From contig NW_025408672.1 of NCBI RefSeq assembly GCF_020360975.1, positions 620,001 to 684,000 on the forward strand: a stretch of DNA of 64,000 bases, read 5' to 3'. How positions within the stretch are numbered: the stretch's first letter is position 1; every line of letters starts with the position of its first letter. The notes beneath the pieces were generated by a model, which was not told the origin of the DNA, searched no databases, and saw only the letters and a program-made list of their open reading frames with translations. Shown in pieces: positions 23,270 through 34,340 of this stretch. Both the position numbers and the translations under genes were made by a program. This stretch comes from Hirsutella rhossiliensis. Its lineage: Eukaryota > Ascomycota > Sordariomycetes > Hypocreales > Ophiocordycipitaceae.

Positions 23270-23960
23270 AAAGATAGCTAGCTTCTACTTTAGTAAGGGC
23301 TTCGTAAGACCGTTTACTTTTATCGATGCCGTTAGAACCTAACGGACGGAAATAAGTCCCCTTTAGACCTCTTAGCGTAACTAATACTAATAGATATCGA
23401 TATACTATAGCCGGGTCGATAGCTTACTATTTTCTATAAGAATTTATATAGTCTACGTATTATCGTATTCTATAGCTAATAGGGTTAGAATTTATAGTCG
23501 TAGAGATATTAGTAGCTAGCTAAGGAAAATCGCTTCTTTTAATACTTCTAAAAGAGCTAGTAGCTCTGCCTCTATACTAGAAGTCGTAATAGTAGCTTAC
23601 TTTAAAGCTCTCTAAGTAATAGTTCCTTTAAAAAGGAATATAATATACCCCTATAAGCTCTTTCTATCTAAGGAATTATCTATAAAGGACGAATCGCTTA
23701 AATAGAGGAAGATTTTAGTAGCTAATTTCCTTCCTTACCCTCCTAGGCGTAGACTATATAATCTTATTAAATAGAGATAAAGGATTACTTAGTTTACTAC
23801 TTCTTAGTGCCTAAGGCTAGGATTCTAGTTATGCCTAGCTAGCTAGGAGACTATAAAAGAGATATCCGGTCTAGTAGAAATAGCTAAAAAAAGCAAGGAG
23901 CCTACCTTCTATTAGTATAGGTGTTTCTCTTACTCCCTAGCTTAAAAGGACGGATTAGGT
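23270..23960 (-). pseudogene. Copia E2 RNase H and residual RT end
   Basis: On the - strand the RNase H block seen in E1 is present (the ADGLTKPLPK-like end near 23320-23270 and a STEAELLAL-like block near 23600-23540), preceded by the last part of RT around 23900. The catalytic YVDD block is missing because of the large deletion at 23969/23970. Stop codons are at RIP-type positions. Confidence 0.75.
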
Positions 23961-24149
23961 AAAAGCTCTTCGATCGAAATAGAGGAGAGGTTAGTCTTCT
24001 TTTATATCGGGCCCTATACCTTCCTTTACTTCTCAAAGCAAGGATAAAAAAGCAGCCGGGTAATACTTCGAGAGAGGTGCCTTTCCTACCCCCTTAGGGG
24101 TCGAGATAGGAAGACTAACTAAAAAAGCTGCTTTTAGATCTTCTTCGAA

Positions 24150-25350
24150 GTCGGCGTTATCCTCGACTACTTCGACGTCGGTTTAGCCGTAGGCACGAAG
24201 GTAGGCTAGCGAGGCCCTCTTCTTCGTAAAGCGCTCGAGGGGAGATTTCTAGTCTATTCCTTAGGTAGTCTCTCTAGGGGTCCGGTTCTATAGGTAATAA
24301 GCGGTCTTAACGACTTCCCTCTAAAGGTTATAGGGAAGCCTCGCAGTAAGTCTTATCGTACGGGCCCTTTCTATTATAGCACCCCTTAATCTTTCTGCCC
24401 CTCCGTTCTAGGCCTAGGTATTTAGTGCTAACGGGAGGGGTAAAATACCCCCTTTTTAAAGCTAATTTAAGATATCCTTCGTAAATAGCTCTCCGTTAGA
24501 CCGTATCTTCTTTACCTTATAGCCGAAGTAGGATTTTATCTAGTTAACGAAGTCCTAGAGGGCAGACTAGTTATACTTACTTAGGTAGGTCCGTAAGAAA
24601 TAGGGGAAAACCATCCTTAAAAAAGCGTCTATAAAAAACATTACCTTAACGAAGCTTTCTTAGTTCCTAGAGACGTTAGTCTAGTCGACCTAAATTTCCT
24701 TATATAGCTAGTCCGGCTATAAAGGGGTTCGTCTAAAAATTCGTCTCTTAGTCTTTCCTTAGCTATAGTATTTATATTTAACGGTCTTTAGGCCCCTTAT
24801 TCGTACGCCTTATTATTAGCCTAGCTTATATAAAGCTAGGGGGCCCGGGTAACTAAGTCGTGTATGCTAAAGAAGACCGTCTCCTTAGGCTGCTAGAAGA
24901 GGGTCCTTAGAACCTACCCTCCTAGTAGGGAAAGCTAACTTCTTAAGAGATTCCTTCCTAAGGATAGGTCGGAATTTAAGAATAAATTAACCGAATTTCT
25001 CCTTAATAAGCCTAATTATCTAATTCTTTTAGACTAGCCTTATAGGCTTAGACGTTATATCCTAGAAGATTCCTTTCTCTTAAAGAAGGCGGAAGGAAAT
25101 TAGGCTCGTTAAAAATCAAGGGTAAAAAGCTACTATTTTTCGTCGAAGAATTCGTATAGACCTATTAGGTAATTTCATCGTAAAATTCACCCTTCTATAT
25201 CCCTCTATCTATACGGTTAATTCCCTAGTAATAAGGTATTCCCTCTATGCCTTCTTAAAGGACCGGAATCATAAGAGTATATTATAGATATTAAGGGAAG
25301 TACTAGAGTTAAGGATAGCTGATTTTCGTAGGGGATAGTCGGAGGGTCCT
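24150..25350 (-). pseudogene. Copia E2 integrase and protease remnant
   Basis: This part is parallel to E1 15400-16650 in inverse orientation. The protease active-site region is near 25300-25270, and the integrase finger (HARL..LG region) is near 24870-24830. The core block with VDQTDVSRDQ is near 24690-24650, and NGGVERLG near 24410-24380. The integrase C-terminal part is lost by the deletion near 24184. Confidence 0.75.
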
Positions 25351-25629
25351 AACGGGTGGTCTTACTAATCTATAGGGAAGACGAATACCGGATTTACTAT
25401 ACTAACGATTTTTCCTCGAATTTACGGAGCCTCTTTAAAGGGTTAAATCCTTTAGGTCGGTTTTCCTCGAAGACCTACTAGTATTATAATAATCGATGGC
25501 CTAGGGATTTATAGGCTAGGCAGCCGTTTCGTTTAGTCTTTCGTTTCTTCGAGGAATCCTCGTCCCGGTCTAGAAGGTCTGCTTAAAAACCTCCCCTTTT
25601 TACCCCTTATTGCTGGTTTTAACGAAGAG

Positions 25630-26620
25630 GTTCGATTTTAACTACTTCCTTGATTTTTCGACTAACGGACTAAAAGGTCTATTAGGGGACTAGTCGGGCC
25701 GGTCTAACTAACGGGACCGGGCCCGGAGGAGAAGGCGGAGCCGGGGCCGGGACTAGGGCAGCCGTTAAAGACGGGGTTAAGGCTCTCGAGGGAGGAGGAG
25801 CCGGAGGGGCAGCAGCCGCAGCAGCAGCAGCGGGGGCCGTAGCAATAGGGGCTGCAGCAGCTATAGGGGCAGTAGGTCGAACCGTCTAGGTCGAGTACTA
25901 GCTACGAAGGAATAAGACTGCTTACTACTATACTCTAGCAGCTTCTTTATTTAGTTCCCGGCTAGCTTCTCGAAAGATAGTCGAATAACCGTTACTAATA
26001 GGCTTTATTAGTAGAGATATATCCTATAGCTACTAGCTAGAAAGAGCTTCTATTAGGAAGTATTAGTTAGCTTCCTCGAGGATTTCTTCCTACTTAGCTA
26101 GCTACGAAGAAGCTAGTAGGTTCCTAGCAAAAAAGCCTCTTAGGTAGGCCGTATAGGTCTTCCTAATACGGTTAGTTATATATCCCCTCGAGGAAGCTAT
26201 TAAGGTCTCGAGCTTTAAAAGCTACTACCTAGGAGTCTCTTCCTCTCGAAGAGAGATTAGCTTTACGGCACTAACGGATTCCGTTATTACCGCACGAGTA
26301 GTAGTTAGTAGCTTCGTCTTATAAAGGTATTCCTTACGGTAACTCTTATAGTTACCTAAGGTAGTAGAAAAAGCTCTCTACTATACGGAGGTTAGCTTAG
26401 AGAAGAGGGAAGCTCCCTTTATAAATTCTATTGCCCTAGGGCGAAGAGGGGGCTTAAGAGGGTCCTACTTATTAAAGAAGACTAAATTAAAGATAGTTCT
26501 ATCTATATAAGCCTATAGCTCCTTTACCTACTTATCCTAATCTTAGGGCTCTATAAGAATCGTCCTACGGACCGTAAGGGCGGTAGAGTCGTTTTTCGAT
26601 ATTATTACGGGAAAGGGAGT
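25630..26620 (-). pseudogene. Copia E2 Gag-like region
   Basis: Parallel to the Gag region of E1. A frame from about 26620 down to 25630 on the - strand contains the LREEETPR block near 26255-26230 and an Ala/Pro-rich end at about 25870-25700, where runs of gcagcagcag code for alanine-rich text. It retains many CA and TG dinucleotides here, unlike the surrounding Gypsy A. Confidence 0.6.
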
Positions 26621-26746
26621 AGAAAAGTTAGTTAAAAATCGGCTTTTTTAGTAAGAGGGGTAAAAGGAAGCTACGAGGGATATAAGAAAGGTGCCTTTTA
26701 TAGTAGCCGGAAGGTATAGGAATACTATTCCTCCCGGGCTTATAAC

Positions 26747-27223
26747 TCTTACGAAGAGAGATATAAGAAGTATATATAAAATACACAAAGGTAAAAGTAA
26801 AAGTAAGGGGTCGGATAAGCAAGGCAGAGATATTTAATTCTTATAGGGGCAGTAATTACGGTAGGGGAGTAATTATTATATTGCCTTAATTCTCTTTCTT
26901 TCCTCTATCTAACGCCCCTCTTTATACCTATTTAGCATCTTAATTAATAAAGAAGATCCTGCTTAAAGAAGCTACTAATTTCCTCTTAACTACTAAGCTT
27001 TTTGCCGGTTTATCCCCTCCTTTCTAGCCGTTACCGGTATATCCGTCTTATCTCTCGCTACCTCTATAAGAAGCTATCGCTACTTCTACTTCCCCTCTTT
27101 TCCCTACCCTCCTCTCTATACCTCCTTTTAGCTCCTTCTTTAATACCTGTTTTTTAGCTTCCTAGGTCCCTTATACTAAGGGATATCTTTAAGAACTACG
27201 AAATTAAGCTACGCTTCGCGATA
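26747..27223 (-). repeat. Copia E2 right LTR (5' LTR) with adjacent primer site
   Basis: The 477-bp LTR starts (+ strand) tcttacgaag and ends cttcgcgata. Next to it, 26731-26746 reads cccgggcttataac, the complement of the same half initiator tRNA-Met primer site as in E1. Confidence 0.9.
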
Positions 27224-28370
27224 ACTAAACGGATATAATATAGAATATTTAAAAGTTTTAATATATAAAAATAAAATCTATATACTACTAGCGTTATAAG
27301 ATAAAGTTATATAAGATATATATAAATATTTAATATATAGATACTAAGGAATCTAAAGAATAATAAAACGGATTAAATAATAATATAACTTCCTATAGCT
27401 TAAAGAAGCTATATAAAAAGTTATTAAAGAATACGAACTTTATATATAAAGTAAAGCTAAATAATATAAGCTATATAGAGAATTATAACCGCTATTAGTA
27501 CTAGAGAAACTATAAGATTTAATAGCTTTCGATTATATTATAAAGCTACTACTATTAAAAGAACCTATAACTAACGTTAAGTATAATAGTATATTTATTA
27601 TTACCGATAAACTAATAAAGTATAAAAACTTCTTACTATATAAAGAAGTAAGTAATATAAAAGAGCTAGTATATATATTCCTACGAACTATTATTAGTAA
27701 TTATAGACTATTAAATAAAATTATCTTTAATAAAGGAAGTATATTTATAACTAAGTTTTAGTAAGCTCTTATAGTATAATTAAGGATAAAATATAAGCTT
27801 AGTATAGCTTATTACCTATAAATAAATAGATAAATAAAACGACTTAACTAAACGCTTAAATAATATTTATAATACTATATTAGTTATAAATAAAACAATT
27901 AAGTTAAATAGCTACTAATAGTATAACTAGCTTATAATAGCTTAGTTATAGAGATAACTAAGCTCTTACTAGTATATACTAATTATAGATATAACTTAAA
28001 AGTATTTAAAGTTACTTAATAAGGACTATAAGTAAAACGAGTAATACTATAAGTAGATTAGCTATAAAAATTATATAAAGAAATATAATAAGAACTTTAA
28101 TTTATTAGAGAATAAATATCTACTTACTATAATCTAAAAAGATTATAAGGACTAATCTTTTAAGAGAGATATATAGTTTACTTTATACGATAAAATATTA
28201 AAATAAAATAACTAAGTAATAAATTAGATTTTAAGAAACTTAGACTATTTAAGGTTAAGAAAGCTATTTTAAAAGTTTACTACGAACTTTCGCTACTAAT
28301 AATAATATAGATATACCTAGTATTTTATATCTTATTATTAAAACTAGCGCTATAAAACGCTAAACTATAG
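27224..28370 (+). pseudogene. Gypsy A integrase
   Basis: The + strand reads the integrase of Ty3/Gypsy pol. FDYIIKLPLLKEPIT is at about 27530-27575, with the first catalytic D intact. IFIITDKLIKYKNFLLY is at about 27592-27640. IIFNKGSIF at about 27725-27750 shows the second D of SDRG changed to N. Near 27820-27850, NRQIKRLNQ-like text stands where active copies have DGQTERLNQ, so the catalytic E has become K. All three changes are G-to-A. The domain runs on to KLDFKKLRLFKVKK near 28225-28265 and the PVFHISLL-like block near 28320-28345. Confidence 0.88.
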
Positions 28371-28379
28371 GAAAAAATT

Positions 28380-28530
28380 AAAGTTAATAATAATTAAAAA
28401 TATAAAGCTAAATAAATACTAAATATAAGGAAATAAGGTTAGTAATAAGAATACCTTATTAAGTAGAAAGGATATAAACTAAAGGAAAATACCTAGGAAC
28501 TACTTAAGCACTTAACTTATTATAGTTCTT
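28380..28530 (+). pseudogene. Gypsy A chromodomain
   Basis: Near 28450-28510 the + strand reads EYLIK*KGYKLKENTWEPLKHL with a stop at the W codon. This is the classic chromodomain core EYLVKWKGY..EENTWEP. In chromoviruses this domain at the end of integrase directs insertion into heterochromatin. The frame is otherwise open in this short stretch. Confidence 0.85.
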
Positions 28531-28589
28531 TACTTTAATAGTTCTACTAGTAAAATCTACCTTAAGTATCGTAAAATCGCTTAATAAAC

Positions 28590-28880
28590 TAATAGTATTT
28601 TAATTAATTATATTAAACCGACTTATAAACTAAACGTCGACCACCGCTTTAGATTCTTAGCGCTTAGCCTTATTAAGATTATTTAAGGAACGAAGGCCCT
28701 AATAGATTATCTTAGTACCCTTTATCTTTAGCTAGCGCTTTTAATAGTAAAGCCGCGCTAAATAAGCTAAGGCTTTATTTAGGTCGGCTTAAGCTTTTAA
28801 TATTCGCTCCTTAGTAATTTCTTCTTCTTTATTTAATTAATCGGACTTTAGATTTATTTAGGATACTAGGAAATATATTA
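28590..28880 (-). pseudogene. Antisense coiled-coil frame in the Gypsy A tail
   Basis: On the - strand, about 28880 to 28590, a frame reads LNKEEEITKERILKA and then DLNKALAYLARLY and LRSLNNLNKA, with stops only at Q- or R-type codons. Read with the RIP bias in mind, it is a Glu/Lys/Leu-rich coiled coil of about 90 residues. Small antisense proteins with such DEE..ARxxRLxxQ...RGLxSLDEL text occur in the 3' parts of Gypsy elements in other ascomycetes; that comparison is from memory and unchecked. It lies between the chromodomain and the 3' LTR, opposite in strand to pol. Confidence 0.45.
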
Positions 28881-29045
28881 GCTATAAATAATAAGTAAGA
28901 TAATAAGGTTACCTATAGGAGCTAATCGCTACGCTCGACGTATTATAGGAACGACCCCGCTATATATATTCGGTATACTTAGAAGATTTCTCTAGTATTT
29001 TATAACGGAAGCTATATAAAGAATAAAAAGAATATAGTATAATAT

Positions 29046-29743
29046 TATAAGAATATACCCTTATATTCCTATTTTACTATTATAAAGAAATAATAAGTAT
29101 AGGGAGGCTCTATAAAATAAGCTAGTAGAAAGAGGCTCTATAATATAGTCTAAGGGAATAACCCTTAAAAGATAAAAGACCTCTACTAGATATCTATAGC
29201 TTCCTTTAGGAAAGGCGGGTCGAGATAAGCCTATCCTAATAAATACGAATATGCATAAAATGCATAAGATAATTACGAGCAGAACGAATACCCTATTGCC
29301 TATTTTAGCCTAGCGGTTCCGAAGATATCCGCGATACGAGAATAGGTAGGGCATAGAATATTCTAGTTAAATCTACTACTTATACTAGAACCTATAGTCT
29401 TACGTTAACTATCACGCTATAATTAGACCACCTACTAAGTCTAGAAGACATATTATAGATAGAGCTTTTTAAGCACTATACAATATACTAGAAAGCTAAC
29501 TAATTAGTCTACTAGTAAACGAGCAATAGTCTATATAAGACGAAGGATTTCCCTAGGAGTAGTAGATAGAAGAAGTAAGTTATTAAGTATCTTTTATAAC
29601 GCTATTCTTTTAATATATTATTTAGCCCCTTATATACTTATTATAAATTTCGGACGAAATCCTACCCTATACTCCTTCGACCGCTCTTTCCGCTTACGGT
29701 ATCGATTACCTAATCCTACGCTTATTACTTATACCTTTTAATA
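29046..29743. repeat. Solo LTR G1, inserted in the Gypsy A tail
   Basis: The 698-bp LTR begins tataagaat and ends cttttaata (TG...CA after RIP), with a 5-bp duplication aatat at 29041-29045 and 29744-29748. It is highly similar along its length to 56334-57030. No internal region lies between its ends, so it is the product of LTR-LTR recombination. The orientation is not known. A few CA and TG remain (for example atgcataaaatgcat near 29250). Confidence 0.88.
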
Positions 29744-29748
29744 AATAT

Positions 29749-29968
29749 CGAAACTAAGATAATTAATAGACTTAGCTAAATAAATACGCTTAAGGGTCTT
29801 ATAAGAACGATCCTTCGATATACGACTAAATATACTATTAGTAGTATATCCTAAGGGATAAAAAGGATAAATAAGGAATATATATACGCGCGATAAGAGT
29901 ATATTTATATATAGCGGCTAAGGTAGTAATAGGTCTTATAGATAAGACTAAAAGGAGGGGGGATATTA
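29749..29968 (+). other. Gypsy A 3' untranslated part and polypurine tract
   Basis: Gypsy A resumes after the solo LTR. No coherent frame is seen in this stretch. It ends in aaaaggagggggg (29950-29962), a purine run just before an LTR-like start, as expected of the polypurine tract that primes plus-strand DNA. Confidence 0.65.
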
Positions 29969-30410
29969 TATTACGACTATAGTTAGCGGGCTATAAAAGA
30001 GTTAGCTACGTTTATATAGTAAGGCGGCTTAGAATAATAGTCGGGATAAGAAGTTACTTAAGCTTAGCTTACCTAGAGTATATATAAGCTAAGTAAGCCT
30101 TATATAAATAGATTACTACTTAAGAGTATAGCTTATAAGTAAGCTATAGTAAGCTATAAAGGGGATTATAGCTAGGACCGTAATCTTAAGATAGTCTTTA
30201 TAGGTATATATAGCTACTTACTTTTACTCTTTTAAATAGATAGCTCTCTAGCTTTTAATATAATTATTATAATCTCTATTATAATCTTATCTTTAATTCT
30301 AATTACTTAATTACCTAGTTATAGTTTATAGTCTATAACCTTTAAATTATTACTAAAGTAATATCTTATTTATTACTTAAACTACGCTTTATTATATCTA
30401 TTAATATAAA
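29969..30410 (+). repeat. Gypsy A 3' LTR (right end approximate)
   Basis: The sequence begins tattacgac (TGTTACGAC before RIP), directly after the purine tract. Its start resembles that of the Gypsy C LTR (tattacggg). No partner LTR is in the window, so the end near 30410 (ctattaata) is a guess from the usual ...AACA terminus. Confidence 0.5.
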
Positions 30411-31636
30411 CCCCTTAATAAGTTTATCCCTTAGGAATAACGCTAGTTATTATATAAAGGCGGCGGTAGTAGAAGTAGTAAGGGCGGCTAGAGCGGCGGC
30501 GATAGTGCCCTTAAGAGAGAGAGAGTTAGCGCTATAAAGAGTATAAGAAAGGGAGCTTATATACTTAGGTATAAGGGCAGCACGCTTAAGGAACTATAAG
30601 TTATAGTAGGCGGCGGCGGTAGTAGTTAAGGCGCGCTTAGCCTTATTTTAGTCTTTACCTAGCTTTATAGCGCTCTAAGCCGCGGTAGTATAAGTAAGGA
30701 TAAGCGGCGTAACCTTATAGGTATAGCTAGCCTAAGCGTATAGGAAGTAGCTACTTTAAGGGCGGCCGGCTTAGTTAGCGTAAGGGAGGGACTATAAGGT
30801 ATACTATATATAAGTAAAATCGCGGGTAGCGCCTTAAGCTATAGCGCGCTTATATTAATATAGGGAGTTAGTAACGCTTATAAGAATAAGGGTAGAAAGG
30901 CTTATAAAAGAGGGCGGCGAGGACCTATACTTATTATTATTATTATTATTATTATCGTTATCGCGGCGGCTAGTAGTAGAGAGTATAGCGGGGGCGGCGG
31001 CGGCGTAGGTAGTAGAGTTAATAGCCGAGAAGCTAGGTAGTAGGTAGCGTAGAGTAGTAGCGGGCGCGACTAAGGCGGCGGGGGTAGTAGGAGGGGTAGC
31101 GGGTAAGGTAAGGGCGTAGTTAATAAAGTCGTTAATCTTAGTAAAAAAGTAAGATAAGGTAAGGGAAAATATATTAAATTATTTAAATAACTAGTAAGGG
31201 TATAGGTTAGCTTATATATAAGCGGTAGTATATAGCTAAGCGCTAAGAGACTTATAGTTATAGTTATAGCTACTATTATTAATATTAATAATAATAGTAT
31301 AGTTAAAAGGAAAGAGTAATAAGGGCGCGCTAGTAAGTTATTTACCTCTTAGCTATATACTAAGGTATAAGATTAACGTTATAAAAGACCGCCTATAAAG
31401 AAAGAGGTAAGGACCTTATATAAAAGTATTTACCTTTAGTATAGGTCTAGGTATTAGCTTAGACCTTAGCTAATAGCGTTATAGGGTAAGGTAAGCTATA
31501 TATATAAATATATATTTAATAGTAGTAAGCGTAGTATATAGTTAGATCCTATATAGCTTATTATTATAATATAATAGAAGGCACCTATAGTATAACCTTT
31601 TACTTACCTTATAATATAACTTAAAGTCTTTTAAGC
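30411..31636. other. Unassigned stretch with GC-rich low-complexity segment
   Basis: About 1.2 kb without a recognisable domain. From 30455 to 31110 it is rich in ggcggcgg and gtagtag runs, with a TTA microsatellite at 30931-30955. Both strands have long frames with few stops, which the composition alone could explain. The last few hundred bases precede the Gypsy B leader, so the 5' LTR of that copy probably lies here, but I cannot place its ends. A former host gene or captured sequence in the GC-rich part is possible and unproven. Confidence 0.5.
30931..30955. repeat. (TTA)n microsatellite
   Basis: Eight TTA units. On the - strand this is (TAA)n, which RIP could have made from (CAA)n, a polyglutamine-type run. 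Confidence 0.85.
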
Positions 31637-32705
31637 TAGTTTAATAAGTAAGATTATACCCTTATAAATATTAGCCTATTAAAGGGATAAGACCTTAGTA
31701 CTTCCTATCCCCCCCTTAAGTATACTTAAAGACTTTATAAAAGCGCGGATTATTTAATTAGATATCCTTCTTAATTATAAAAAATTTAAATATTTATTTT
31801 TCCCTTTTAAAGTAAAGGTCGCTTATTATATAACTTTAATAAAGATAAAGAGGTATAAAGTAAAGAAATCTCTAAGACTTATATTAATAGCTTAAGACCC
31901 TTAAAGCTATATATAGAACTAATAATTAAAGAATTATATAGTTAATTACTTTATTAATCCTTAGCTATATACTATATATACTTTAAGTATATACTTTTAT
32001 CCTTATTAAAACTAGTCTTTAAGGTATAAACTTATTATTTTATTTTATTTATATAGCGATAAGTAGCTTTATAAAGCTAAGAATACCTAAAAGATAATAG
32101 TACTATATAGAAAGAATAAAATCTAGGGATTTAATAATTAAAGTAGTAACTACCTTAATAGCTAGAGTTAAAAACTTAATAAAGTAATAAGCTTACTAAG
32201 AAATAAATAATTAAATAATACCTTTATTAATAGTAAAGGAAAAGTAATAAGCTAATACTAAAAAACCCTAAGCTCTTATTATTACCTTATAACCCTTAAT
32301 ACTAGTAACTTAGTTAAGAAACTACGATCTTTATATAATAATTTAAAAGATATAAATAATAATAATAGCGTAATCTAAACTATTCTAAAACCTTACTAAG
32401 ACCTCTTACTTATATATATACTAATAATACTAATATAGGTATTAATAGGAGATACCTTAATAACCTTAACCTTAGCTTTCCTTTATATAATAGCTTATAG
32501 AAAACGCTTACCTCCTTTTAATAAATAAGAAAGTAAGTAATAAAATAGTTATAATAAGATATCCTTTAACTTTAAAAGCTTTAACTTTAAATTTTATAAC
32601 CTTATAATCTATAAGTATATTATATTTAAAAACGCTAGCTATTAAGAAGGATTATTTAATCCTACTATTAATAATATTAAAAAAGTTAAGGTAAATATTA
32701 ATAAG
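31637..32705 (+). pseudogene. Gypsy B copy 1: leader and Gag N-terminus
   Basis: This stretch is the reverse complement of about 58275-59350, so it is the other copy of the same element. About 600 bases of leader are followed by a frame with the text SLLRNK, LITLTLAFLYIIAYRKRLPPFNK near 32458-32525, and KFYNLIIYKYIIFKNAS near 32590-32640. From the longer copy 2 this belongs to the Gag precursor. The match stops abruptly at 32705 (aatattaataagatta). It contains RIP-type stops throughout. Confidence 0.7.
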
Positions 32706-32830
32706 ATTACTACCCTTATAGTATAGTAGTTATATACCTAAGAGGACTACTAGCTATAATACTAAAGTTAGTTTAAATCTAGCTAAGGGTACGATTAAAA
32801 AATTTAGTTAAACTAGTAAACTATACTAAC
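32706..32830 (+). mobile_element. Left piece of a decayed insert, possibly a LINE (LINE-4)
   Basis: This sequence is not in Gypsy B copy 2. It ends with ctaac at the Gypsy C insertion and continues at 52493. The right part (52493-53131) ends in a recognisable LINE 3' end, so this may be the 5' part of the same truncated LINE. The piece itself shows no clear match. Confidence 0.35.
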
Positions 32831-33087
32831 TATTACGGGCTATGCCTATAGAGGGCTAAGGTTATACTATAGCGACTATACCGAAGTTAGGCCGAAGTAG
32901 ACCTATATATAGGCAAAGCTCGACCTAAACTTAGGCTAAATAGCACCTAAGTATAGGTCGAGCTAAGGACTAAGGAAGATAGATAACTATCGCGACTAAG
33001 ATAGAGTTTTCCTCCTTTCTCCTTAGCTTTAAATAAATAATTATTCGGCCCCGTACTACTATACTAAGTATACGCCGGCCCCTAATA
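32831..33087 (+). repeat. Gypsy C 5' LTR
   Basis: The 257-bp LTR begins tattacgggc and ends ccctaata (TGTTACGGGC...AACA before RIP). It matches 52236-52492 throughout; the differences are mostly C/T and G/A. Confidence 0.93.
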
Positions 33088-33099
33088 TATCTAAAGCTC

Positions 33100-34340
33100 C
33101 TTTTAAATAAAGCTATAAAGCCTAGAGAGAGATCGGACTAAAAGGATATAATACGGATATCCTAACGACCTAGAGGGGGGAGAATAGGCCTAAGGACGGT
33201 AAGGAGTAGTAATAGGAAGGCTAGACGCCTAGCTAACGATAAAGTAAGCGATACTCTCGCTATAAGTAAGAGAGGTAGAGATAAGGTATTAAGTAATATA
33301 GAGCTATCTATAGATATAGGAACTAATAAGCTAGATTAAGAGGATATACTAAAGGATAGATAAACCGATAAAGATAGGTATATAAGAGGGGGCTAAGGGC
33401 GGGATAAGTAGTTTAATACCGCCCTTAAAGGCGATAAGGGGGGCAGCGACGCCTACGACTAAGAGGGAGATGGTAGGGAAGAATAGCTATAGGAAGCCTC
33501 TCCTAAGCCTAGGAAAATTCGATAGATAACGACGGCACTATACCCTATAAGTATAATATATATAGGAAAAGTATAAGATTAATAAAGAATTCTTCTTAAG
33601 CTTAAGGGAAATCTTCTACCTTATTTATAACTACTTAAACGCTAGGCTATAATAAACGGTCGCTATATATTATAGAATAGGAGCGGAGAGGGGCTGCGAT
33701 TAAAAAGAATTCTTAAAGTACCTCGACTTAATCTACCTCGACGTAGATATCTAGTTACGCGCGGCGGCGGCGATTTAGATAATAAAATAAAGGGAGAGTT
33801 AAACGTTTACGGCGTTCCTCTTAAAGTTTAAGTAGAGACTCTTTAAGGCTAAAGGCAGGTCCTAGCTATACGACGTTTAGATCGTCTTCCTAGAGGGGGC
33901 TCTAGGAATCTAGCTCTACGAGGCATTAGCTATAGTCGACCTCCCTATATTAAGCTTTACTACTTATATTAATTAAGTAGCGTAAATAGCGGCTAAGCTA
34001 AAGAGGGTCTAGTAAATAAGATAACCCCCCTTAAACTAAAGAAGACTAGTAGATATATACCCTTAAGAAAGGAAGGATAAAGATAGGGATACCTTAATAA
34101 TTAGTATTAACGCCCTAAATAAATAAAAGGAGGGGTAGAGCTAGCTAGAGAATTAGACGTACTTTAACTATAGAGTTAGAGAATATATCGCGCTCTATTA
34201 TAAGAAGAGGAGGTAGGAACCCTAGAGGGCGGGCGTAATAAAGAAAGAGAGGGGCGCTAAGGATAATAACGACTTAGAAAAAAGGGAACCCTAGTATAAA
34301 GTTAGGCGCTAAGGGTAAAAGAGAAATAGTAAGAAGCTTA
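33100..34340 (+). pseudogene. Gypsy C Gag
   Basis: The + strand reads a charged N-terminal region (RGRDKVLSNIELS near 33265-33310). A capsid-like part follows around 33580-34020, including FLEGALGI*LYEAL near 33886-33926. Near 34160-34200 there is a zinc knuckle TYFNYRVREYIALYY, which fits C-x2-C-x4-H-x4-C with C and H turned to Y. The frame then passes into the protease. Start and exact limits are not visible; the length of about 400 codons is normal for Gypsy Gag. Confidence 0.7.

Larger units (their letters stand above)
22390..27223 (-). mobile_element. Copia E2: internally deleted Copia element of the E family
   Basis: The element is 4834 bp, with 477-bp LTRs at 22390-22866 and 26747-27223 and the duplication actaa (22385-22389 and 27224-27228). 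Compared with E3 it lacks about 945 bp at 23969/23970 (most of RT), about 115 bp near 24145, about 300 bp near 24184 (integrase C-terminus) and about 108 bp near 25419. It would therefore have moved only with enzymes from another copy, or the deletions happened after insertion. It carries RIP changes like E1 and E3, with some TG and CA left. Confidence 0.9.
1..30410 (+). mobile_element. Gypsy A: RIP-degraded Ty3/Gypsy chromovirus-like retrotransposon, split by nested insertions
   Basis: The pieces 1-584, 7953-8254, 21886-22389, 27224-29045 and 29744 to about 30410 join into one + strand element in the order RT, RT thumb/RNase H, RNase H, integrase, chromodomain, polypurine tract, 3' LTR. The 5' LTR, gag and protease lie left of the window. 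The element is split by LINE-1, LINE-2 (carrying Copia E1), Copia E2 and a solo LTR, and each insert is flanked by a short duplication of Gypsy A sequence. CA and TG are almost absent, so it is saturated with RIP. The order of domains with a C-terminal chromodomain is that of fungal chromoviruses. The exact right end is not fixed because the 5' LTR is not seen. Confidence 0.85.

Noticed and set aside
26628..26822. Open frame of 64 codons on the - strand
   Set aside because: It spans the E2 LTR end, primer site and leader, shows no domain, and is in untranslated parts of the element; taken as chance.
5..28530. Gypsy A and Gypsy B or C as one family
   Set aside because: Their RT, integrase and Gag texts differ clearly, and their LTR or leader sequences do not match.
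30411..31636. A host gene with polyglutamine
   Set aside because: Frames are open on both strands because of composition and no domain is recognisable; kept only as a possibility.
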